From Saprospiraceae bacterium (lineage in GTDB: Bacteria; Bacteroidota; Bacteroidia; Chitinophagales; Saprospiraceae), in NCBI GenBank assembly GCA_016715405.1, contig JADKAE010000004.1, positions 124,001 through 188,000 on the forward strand: a stretch of DNA of 64,000 bases, in the 5' to 3' direction. Positions 57,026 to 64,000 of this stretch are shown piece after piece (the stretch's first letter is position 1; every line of letters starts with the position of its first letter). The notes below the pieces were generated by a model. That model saw only the letters and a list, made by a program, of their open reading frames with translations, made no database searches and was not told the DNA's origin. A program made the translations under genes and the position numbers.

Positions 57026-57029
57026 ACTT

Positions 57030-57037
57030 CAAATATA
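57030..57037 (-). promoter_or_regulatory. -7 promoter element TATATTTG of the DUF1611 gene
   Basis: The minus strand reads TATATTTG, ending 4 nt before the ATG, which predicts a leaderless mRNA. It is back to back with the plus-strand box at 57050-57057. Confidence 0.45.
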
Positions 57038-57049
57038 TCAATATGCGCG

Positions 57050-57057
57050 TATCTTTG
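57050..57057 (+). promoter_or_regulatory. -7 promoter element TATCTTTG of the 57065 lipoprotein gene
   Basis: TATCTTTG matches TAnnTTTG exactly and ends 7 nt before the ATG at 57065. The spacing leaves essentially no untranslated leader. Confidence 0.45.
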
Positions 57058-57064
57058 CACGCAT

Positions 57065-57745
57065 ATGAGAACGATATTCTATTGTATATGTGCGGCGGCG
57101 GTCCTGCTGGGTCAGGCCGGCTGCGCCAACGGCGCCGGAAAACCCCGGCTGATTGCCGATTATTTTGTGCGCTACCTGGCCGACGTATCTGAGATCAAGG
57201 CACAGGCCAGCTTTTACGAAGGCGATACCCTGGAGACGGCGGTGCCCAAAGTGATTGCCGGCGGCGTCAGCTTCCAGCAAAGCGCCATGGAAGCCAAATC
57301 GCTCCAGCGCGAGGTGGTTCGCTATTTGCTGCAGCGTCGCAGCGAGTTCATCCCGCCCTTTACTTTCGCCTTCACCGGCGACGACGGCGAGAAAGTGACC
57401 TACACCCTCCCGATGAACCCCATCGACAGTTTTTCCTTTAAAGGGCCTATAAGTAAGTCGAAAGGCGGCACGCTGATACTCAAAGGCGAGCCCCTCAGCG
57501 CCAAAGAAAGCCTGGTAGTGCTTTTTAGCGATGCCCGCAACCAGGCCGGCTCTGTGACTATTCAAGGTCCTATTACTACCCAGGAAGTCTTCATACCCGC
57601 CACCAATCTGGCCAATCTGCAAACCGGCGCAGGCATGGTTTATCTGGTGCGGAAAATTGTAAAAATCGAGGATACTCCGGCGCGTTATGTCATTGCGGCA
57701 GGAGAGTATTATACGCCGGCTATCGGGGTGGTGCTGGTGGAGTAG
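57065..57745 (+). CDS. lipoprotein of unknown function
   Basis: A lipoprotein signal ends at GQAGC (Cys about 20). The 205-residue mature part starts with a helix (LIADYFVRYLADVSEIKAQASFYEGD) followed by beta strands, including DSFSFKGPISKSKGGTLILKG and FSDARNQAGSVTIQGP. No family is recognised. The gene is divergent from the DUF1611 gene across about 40 nt that holds two -7 boxes, so the pair may be co-regulated. The frame is intact. Confidence 0.6.
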   Translation: MRTIFYCICAAAVLLGQAGCANGAGKPRLIADYFVRYLADVSEIKAQASFYEGDTLETAVPKVIAGGVSFQQSAMEAKSLQREVVRYLLQRRSEFIPPFTFAFTGDDGEKVTYTLPMNPIDSFSFKGPISKSKGGTLILKGEPLSAKESLVVLFSDARNQAGSVTIQGPITTQEVFIPATNLANLQTGAGMVYLVRKIVKIEDTPARYVIAAGEYYTPAIGVVLVE

Positions 57746-57856
57746 GGGAATGGGGGACTTGGCGAGGGGGCGAGGGGGCGACTTTTCTTAAGACAACGGC
57801 ACAGCTCGCCCCCTCTCCCATTCTCCCTCGCCCATTCTCCCTCTCCCTCGAATTCT
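57746..57856. repeat. G-rich/C-rich word-array hairpin upstream of carB
   Basis: The left arm repeats GGCGAGGGGGCGAGG-like words and the right arm CTCGCCCCCTCTCCCATTCTCC-like words, around TTCTTAAGACAACGG. It follows the lipoprotein stop and precedes the carB promoter. Confidence 0.6.
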
Positions 57857-57880
57857 TCCTCTCATTTCCATTCCGCTTCT

Positions 57881-57888
57881 TATCTTTG
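57881..57888 (+). promoter_or_regulatory. -7 promoter element TATCTTTG upstream of carB
   Basis: TATCTTTG matches the consensus and would leave a leader of about 45-50 nt before the carB ATG at 57942. The -33 region is CT-rich and lacks a clear TTG. Confidence 0.4.
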
Positions 57889-57941
57889 CGGGCGATTTGG
57901 CGAGCCGGTTGCCATCCTCCGGCAGAAAATTGCACTATAAC

Positions 57942-60753
57942 ATGCCCAAAGATCAGTCCATCCGTTCCGTCCTCATCATAGGTAGCGGACCCATTATCAT
58001 AGGACAAGCCTGCGAATTCGACTACTCGGGCAGCCAGGCTTCCCGATCGCTCCGCGAAGAAGGCATCGAGGTGACGCTCATCAACTCGAACCCCGCGACG
58101 ATCATGACCGACCCGGTCACCGCCGATCATATCTATTTGCTGCCCCTCACCGTAGACAGCATTATCCAAATCCTCGAAGAGCGGCAGATTGATGCAGTAC
58201 TTCCCACGATGGGCGGACAAACTGCGCTCAACCTGGCTATCGAGGCCGACTCGCGTGGGGTATGGCAGAAATACGGCGTGCGAATGATCGGCGTGGATAT
58301 CGCGGCTATCGAGCTGACCGAAAACCGCGAGGCGTTCCGCCAACATATGATCGATATAGGACTATTTGTGGCCCCTTCGCGTATCGCTAACTCGTTCCTG
58401 GAAGGCAAAGAAGCCGCCCAGGATATCGGCTACCCGCTCGTGATACGGCCATCGTATACGCTGGGCGGCACCGGCGGCAGCTTTGTGCACCACGAAGATG
58501 AATTTGACGCCGCCCTGCGCCGCGGACTCGAGATGTCGCCTACCCACGAGGTATTGGTAGAAAAAGCGGTGTTGGGCTGGAAAGAATTCGAGCTCGAACT
58601 GCTGCGCGACGCCAGCGACAACGTGGTCATTATCTGCGTGGTCGAAAACCTCGACCCCATGGGCATCCATACCGGCGACAGCATCACGGTAGCCCCCGCC
58701 ATGACGCTTAGCGACACCGCCTACCAGGAGATGCGCAACCAGGCCATAAAAGCCATGCGCTCACTGGGCAATTTTTCGGGGGGATGCAATATCCAGTTTG
58801 CCCAAAACCCCGAAACCGAAGAACTCATCGTCATCGAGATCAACCCACGCGTATCGCGCTCGTCGGCGCTGGCCAGCAAGGCCACGGGCTACCCCATCGC
58901 CAAAATAGCAGCCAAACTCGCTATCGGCTATCGCCTCGACGAACTTAATAATCAGATCACCAAAACTACCTCGGCTTTTTTCGAACCCACGCTCGACTAC
59001 GTGATTGTGAAAATGCCGCGCTGGAGTTTTGAGAAATTTCCGGGCGCCGACCACCAACTCGGCCTGCAAATGAAATCGGTGGGCGAAGTGATGGCCATCG
59101 GCCGCAATTTCCTGGAAGCCCTGCAAAAAGCCTGCCAGAGCCTCGAAAATAACCGCATGGGCCTCGGCGCCGATAAAAAAGAGTGGATCAGAACCTCCGA
59201 CGTGCTGGAGCGACTCGAAAAAGTAAGCGACGACCGCATCTTCCGCCTCAAAGACGCCCTGCGACTCGGCGTACCCGAAAAAACGGTGCAAAAACTCACC
59301 CATATCGACCCCTGGTTTATCAAGCAAATCAAGCAGTTGGTCAAAATGGAGCAACAACTGATGCGCTATAACGTAGCCGAGGATATCCCCGAAGATTTTT
59401 TCCGCGAACTCAAGGAGGTAGGCTATTCCGACGCCCAGATCGCCTGGCTGATGCGCATCAAAGAGGAAGAAGTTACCCGACAGCGCTTTCTCCTGGGCAT
59501 CAAGCGCACCTATAAGATGGTGGATACCTGTGCGGCTGAATTTGAAGCAAAAACCCCCTATTTTTATTCTACTTTCGATAGCGAAAACGAAAGCATTCCC
59601 TCCGATCGCCGCAAGGTGGTCGTGCTGGGCTCGGGGCCTAATCGCATCGGACAGGGCATCGAATTCGACTATTGCTGCGTGCACGGCCTCCTTGCCGCCA
59701 AAGACGCCGGCTTCGAAGCTATTATGATCAATTGCAACCCCGAAACGGTATCTACCGATTTCGATGTGGCCGATAAGTTGTATTTCGAACCCGTCTTCTG
59801 GGAACACCTCGAAGAGATCCTCGAACTGGAAAAACCGGAAGGAGTGATCGTGCAGCTCGGCGGACAAACCGCCCTTAAGCTGGCCAGTGAATTCCACAAA
59901 CGAGGAATCCCCATTATGGGAACCGATTACCATTCGATGGACCTGGCCGAAGACCGCGGCGCTTTTTCTACATTGCTCAAAGACCTCGAGATCCCATATC
60001 CCCTCTTTGGCGTGGCCGGCGACGCCGACGAGGCCCTTCGCGTTGCCAAAGAAGTGAAATATCCTGTACTGGTGCGCCCCTCTTACGTGCTGGGCGGACA
60101 ATATATGCGCATCGTGATCAACGACGAAGAGCTGAACGCCACGTGCTGACGATTTTCAAGCACATGCCCGACAACAAGGTACTCGTCGACCACTTGAGCG
60201 CGCCAAAGAAGCCGAAATCGACGCCATCTGCGACGGCGAGCAAGTGCACATCATGGGCATCATGGAACATATCGAACCCGCAGGCATCCACTCGGGCGAC
60301 AGCTCGGCGGTGCTGCCCACTTACAGCCTGTCGGTAGACGCGGTAGCCACGATGGTGGAATATACCGAAAAACTCGCCAAGGCACTGAAAATCAAAGGGC
60401 TTATCAATGTGCAGTTTGCCATCAAAGGCGACCAGGTATACGTGATCGAAGCCAACCCAAGGGCTTCGCGTACCACGCCCTTTATCGCCAAAGCCTATAA
60501 GGTGCCCTATCTGCAGATTGCCACCAAAATCATGCTGGGCACCCACAAGCTGAAAGACTTTGATATCAAACCGCAACCCAGCGGATATGCCATCAAGGTT
60601 CCTGTTTTTTCTTTTGAAAAATTTCCGAACGTAGACAAAAACCTGGGCCCAGAGATGAAGTCGACGGGAGAGTCGATCCGCTTTATCAAAGATTTGTCGG
60701 ATCCCTTCTTCCGCGAATTAGACCGCAATCGCAATATGTATTTGACGAGGTAG
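57942..60753 (+). CDS. carB: carbamoyl-phosphate synthase large subunit (frameshifted)
   Basis: The subunit makes carbamoyl phosphate for pyrimidines and arginine. The first ATP-grasp half starts SVLIIGSGPIIIGQACEFDYSG and includes LGGTGGSFVHHEDEFD and IVIEINPRVSRSSALASKATG. The second half starts VVVLGSGPNRIGQGIEFDYCC, with MINCNPETVSTDFDVADKLYF and VIEANPRASRTTPFIAKA. It ends after FRELDRNRNMYLTR without a full MGS-like domain, which is normal for Bacteroidota. Breaks near 60143 and 60200 split the last quarter. I start at MPKDQSIRS (57942); an upstream in-frame extension is not conserved. The small subunit is not adjacent. Confidence 0.93.
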
Positions 60754-60771
60754 GGAATATCCTTATTTTTG
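60742..60771 (+). promoter_or_regulatory. promoter of the multihaem cytochrome gene (TTG-N19-TATTTTTG)
   Basis: TTG (60742-60744) and TATTTTTG (60764-60771) are separated by 19 nt, an exact consensus match. The -7 box ends 3 nt before the ATG at 60775, so transcription should begin at the start codon. The -33 motif lies inside the last codons of carB. Confidence 0.55.
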
Positions 60772-60774
60772 CCT

Positions 60775-62674
60775 ATGCGTTACCCCCATACTCATCTGTG
60801 GCCTATTAGTACTCATTACGGTATTCTGCAGTCGAAATGCACCAACTGCTGATTCGCCCTATCTCAACCTGGCCGACGGCGTCAAATACGTCGGCATGGA
60901 AACCTGCCGCTCCTGCCACACCGACATCCACGCCACGTATATTCACACGGGCATGGGCCAGTCGTTCGACCTGGCTACGCCTGCTAAAAGCGCCGCCACC
61001 TACGGTCCCCATGCCATCGTATACGATACCGCCAACGACCTTTACTACAAGCCCTTTTTTCGCGACAGCGCGCTTTATATCCTCGAATTCCGGCTCGAAG
61101 GCGGCGATACCGTGCACAAACGCCTCGAAAAAGTGAGTTATATCGTGGGTTCGGGGCAGCATACCAACTCCCACATCGTAGATTTCAACGGTTACGTGTA
61201 CCAGGCGCCCATCACCTATTACACCCAGGAAAAGCGCTGGGACCTGGCCCCCGGCTTCGACGAATTAAACGAGCGCTTCGACCGCTTTCTGACCGCCGAA
61301 TGCATCACCTGCCACAACCACTACCCGCAATTGGTAGAAGGTTCTATTAATAAATACGCCCAAATGCCGGGTGGCATTGAATGCGAGCGCTGCCACGGTC
61401 CCGGAGAAATACACGTAAGAGAAAAACTGGCCGGACAAATAGTGGACACGGCCACCCAGATCGACTATACCATCGTGAACCCCCGCAAACTGCCCCGCGA
61501 TTTGCAAATGGATCTCTGCCAACGCTGCCACTTGCAGGGCGTAGCCGTACTCGAAGACGACAAGACTTTTTTTGATTTCAAACCCGGTATGCCACTTAAC
61601 CAGGTGATGAACGTGTTTTTGCCCCGCTTTTCCAATTCATCCGACAAGTTTATCATGGCTTCGCAGGCCGACCGGTTGCGGCTCAGTCCCTGCTACCAAA
61701 TGAGCGAAATGACCTGCCTCACCTGCCACAATCCACACCGCAGCGTGAAGGAGACGGGCATAGCGCAATACAACCTCGCTTGTCAAAATTGCCATGCCAC
61801 CCAAACCTGTTCCGCGCCGGCAGCCACCCGGCAGGCTATGTCAGATGACTGTTCGGGCTGCCATATGCCCCGCTCGGGCAGCACAGATATTCCCCACGTG
61901 CACATTACCGACCATTTTATCAGCAAAAAGAATGTAAGCGGTAAGAAAGTCGCATCAGCGGCTAATTCAAATGCCAATTTTTTGGGTTTGCAAATTCTAA
62001 CCAAAGACAATCCATCCCCCCTGGAAATGGCAAAGGGGTATATCGCCGTCTTCGACAAATACCTGGCCTCGCCGCTCATGCTCGACTCGGCCAAGTGGTA
62101 TCTCGACCGCAGCAAAGCGCCCCGGAAAAAGCAGTTTCCCACGCTGGTGCATTACCATTTTGCCAAAAAAGACTATGGGGCAATAGCCACTTTAGCCGCC
62201 AAAAACGACCCGGCAAAAGAAACCGACGGATGGACGGCCTATCGCATAGGTGAGGCGATGTACCAAACCCAAAATTACGCGCAAGCGGTAGCCTTTTACG
62301 AGCGCTCGCTGGCGCTGTTGCCCTACCAACTCGATTTTCGCGAAAAACTCGCCATTGCATACGTGGCCACCCAGCAAATCCCGCAGGCCATAGCCGCTTT
62401 TGAATGGGTATTGAAAGAAAATCCCAAACGCAAGCTGGCGCTCGCCAACCTGGGCTATATCTACGTATCGCAACGCCGGTTTGAAAAAGGCGAAGCCCTC
62501 TACGACAAGGCCCTCGCCCTCGACCCCGACTACGAGCAGGCCCTGCTCAATAAAGCGGCGGTGAGACTGTTTCGCAATGATTGTACCGGGGCTGCTCCCC
62601 TCTTGCAGCGCATCCTCAAGCGAAATCCGGGGCATGGCCAGGCGAGGCGTGCTTTGGCGCAGTGCGGGGGGTAG
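60775..62674 (+). CDS. seven-haem cytochrome c lipoprotein with C-terminal TPRs (frameshifted at start)
   Basis: The N-terminus MRYPILICGLLVLITVFC is restored if one C is removed from the C5 run near 60786, giving a lipoprotein signal. Seven CxxCH motifs follow: CRSCH, CITCH, CERCH, CQRCH, CLTCH, CQNCH and CSGCH (roughly residues 43-350). The last 150 residues contain three or four TPR units (AYRIGEAMYQTQNYAQAVAFYERSL, LANLGYIYVSQRRFEKGEALYDKAL and neighbours). Such cytochrome-TPR proteins are common in environmental Bacteroidota and Planctomycetes and probably move electrons at the outer face of the envelope. The substrate is unknown. Confidence 0.85.
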
Positions 62675-62708
62675 GTGTTGGCGGTCGGCGGTCGGCAGTC
62701 GGCGGATT
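62675..62708. repeat. single-arm word array (GCGGTCGGCGGTCGGCAGTCGG)
   Basis: GCGGTCGGCGGTCGGC and GCAGTCGGCGG words follow the cytochrome stop codon. No complementary arm is present. Vocabulary matches 55921-55973. Confidence 0.45.
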
Positions 62709-62796
62709 ACGATTTTCTCCTTAAATTGCGTGCGAAAACTAAGGCTCAGCATTTTTGTTAAAAAAGAAAAATCTACACAAACCCGGTTATACGTCA

Positions 62797-64000
62797 ATGA
62801 GAAATCTCACACTAGTCGCACTACTATTCCTTGCCTACCACTCTTTCACCTTTGGTCAACAAGGTGGGAATGAAGACAAACTTGCCCAAAATTGGCAGGT
62901 ATTTCACGACCGGGGCGACTACGACAAAGCTGTTGAGCAGGCCAGATTGATCTACCAGCTGGGGCAATCCACCAAAAATAACGAACTCATGGCCCAGTCA
63001 TTGAACTGGGAGGGCCAATCTCTGCTCAAAATCACCAGGCGCCAGTCGGCCAATCGCAATAACGCCGAGAAAGCGCTGAAAAAAAGCCAGGAGTTATTGG
63101 CGGGTATCGATAACAAAGATCTGGAGACCAGCAACCTCCAACTACTCAGCGAAATAGCCCGACTGGAAGAAGATGATACGGCACTGGCTTTATATCAAAA
63201 GCAATTAGCGGCCATACAAAACCAGATTGCCGCCGGCGAAACCAACAAAAACCTATCGGAAAAAGTGGCGCAATTGGGCAGCCAAACCCAAGATCTTCAG
63301 CAACGCGTACAATCGCTCAGCGCCGCGCAAGTAAAGGCGGAACTGCTATTGGCTATGCAAAAAAACTACCTGGATTCGATTGAAATGGCCCGCATGCAGG
63401 ATGCTTTTCTTTTAGAAAAAAAGGAATTAGAACTGAAGGACCAAAAAACGCAGGTGACGCTGCAGCAAAACCAACTCAGACTGCAATCGACGCAACGCAA
63501 CTTTTTCATCGCCATCGCCGGCATATTGACCTTATTTGCTATCGGCATCTATTTCCGCTTTAGCGAAATAAAAAAATACAATATCATTTTAAATGCTAAA
63601 AATGAGGCGCTGATTGCCGAGCAGCAGCGCTCGGAAATGCTGCTGCTGAATATCCTGCCGGCAATGGTCGCCGATGAACTGAAAAACAGCGGCATCACTA
63701 AAGCCCGCCGCTATGAGCAAGCCACGGTGATGTTTTCCGATTTTAAAGACTTTAGCCAAATCGCTAAGACGCTACCCCCCGAGCAACTGGTAGCCGAGTT
63801 GGATGTGTATTTCAAAGCATTCGACTATATCATCGGCAAATATCAAATTGAAAAAATAAAAACCATCGGCGATGCCTACATGTGTGTGGGTGGCATACCC
63901 GACGTGCAGGGCAGCTCGCCCAAAGACGTAGTAAGGGCCGCGCTGGAAATACAATCTTTGCTCGCCAAATTCAAAGAAGAAAGGCAAAAAGCCGGCAAAC
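62797..64000 (+). CDS. class III adenylate/guanylate cyclase with exported sensor region (partial, runs off the window)
   Basis: The signal peptide (LTLVALLFLAYHSFTFG) precedes a periplasmic TPR-like helical region and a long coiled coil (about residues 130-230). A membrane segment follows (FFIAIAGILTLFAIGIYF, about 235-252). The cyclase domain opens ILPAMVADELKNSG (about 286). Its metal-binding Asp residues are in MFSDFKDFS (about 315) and KTIGDAYMCVGG (about 359), and the Lys in EKIKTIGD is the position that favours ATP. The 400 or so visible residues have no frameshift. It should sense an envelope signal and produce cAMP inside the cell; the 3' end lies beyond 64000. Confidence 0.88.
   Translation, partial: MRNLTLVALLFLAYHSFTFGQQGGNEDKLAQNWQVFHDRGDYDKAVEQARLIYQLGQSTKNNELMAQSLNWEGQSLLKITRRQSANRNNAEKALKKSQELLAGIDNKDLETSNLQLLSEIARLEEDDTALALYQKQLAAIQNQIAAGETNKNLSEKVAQLGSQTQDLQQRVQSLSAAQVKAELLLAMQKNYLDSIEMARMQDAFLLEKKELELKDQKTQVTLQQNQLRLQSTQRNFFIAIAGILTLFAIGIYFRFSEIKKYNIILNAKNEALIAEQQRSEMLLLNILPAMVADELKNSGITKARRYEQATVMFSDFKDFSQIAKTLPPEQLVAELDVYFKAFDYIIGKYQIEKIKTIGDAYMCVGGIPDVQGSSPKDVVRAALEIQSLLAKFKEERQKAGK

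Noticed and set aside
58761..60101. 446-codon minus-strand frame inside carB
   Set aside because: It lies wholly antisense to well-conserved CarB coding sequence and its translation matches nothing. It is a by-product of codon bias on the other strand.

Overview
The window reads as chromosomal DNA of a Bacteroidota bacterium, most likely a Saprospiraceae-like member of the Saprospiria/Chitinophagia side of the phylum. The evidence is several proteins with type IX secretion (T9SS) C-terminal sorting domains, a gldB gliding lipoprotein, the order bamD-rpoZ-coaBC-DUF4835 that is typical of the phylum, a CarB without a full C-terminal MGS domain, and promoters of the Bacteroidota form TTG-N19/20-TAnnTTTG. 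GC content is close to 50% outside a few AT-rich intergenic stretches. No rRNA, tRNA, CRISPR array, prophage or transposase was found.

Layout. 0-6 kb: an AT-rich leader with a possible small RNA, a lipoprotein, a VapC/DUF2281 toxin-antitoxin pair, gpmI, a DUF4783 protein, two tandem CBS-domain proteins and a lipoprotein. 6-10 kb: a thioredoxin-like/universal-stress fusion, divergent from a PAS histidine kinase whose PAS domain carries the FixL haem residues, followed by a receiver-Crp fusion regulator; three FNR/FixK-like boxes lie around these genes. 10-20 kb: an ABC-2 exporter (natB, natA), an ECF sigma factor with a membrane partner and a membrane AraC regulator, a beta-lactamase-like hydrolase, an Rpn-type nuclease, a second ECF sigma/anti-sigma/Spy-like set and an M19 dipeptidase. 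20-36 kb: a secreted lysyl-endopeptidase-like protease, corA, a large SprB-repeat adhesin, a LOG protein, a PDZ protein and two DUF6089/OmpA barrels. 36-49 kb: an EF-G-like GTPase, a dihaem cytochrome c, the bamD-rpoZ-coaBC-DUF4835 operon, nadC, a PorT-like barrel, gldB, tadA, guaB and tsaB. 49-64 kb: a porin, a lipid A acyltransferase, a truncated SDR, a subtilisin-like T9SS protease, a small T9SS protein, a DUF1611 protein, a lipoprotein, carB, a seven-haem cytochrome with TPRs, and an adenylate cyclase that runs off the end.

Sequence quality matters here. About 25 of roughly 53 genes carry one or more single-base frameshifts, nearly all at homopolymers, and 46.5-51.3 kb contains long C, G and T runs beside damaged coding sequence. 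I therefore merge split reading frames into single genes and treat most frameshifts as consensus errors, not biology.

The two most interesting themes are (1) the candidate FixL-like oxygen-sensing module in which the response regulator and a FixK-like DNA-binding protein are one polypeptide, and (2) a recurring class of intergenic hairpins whose arms are built from tandem 5-10 nt words. The words differ from site to site, and the hairpins sit mostly at gene 3' ends.
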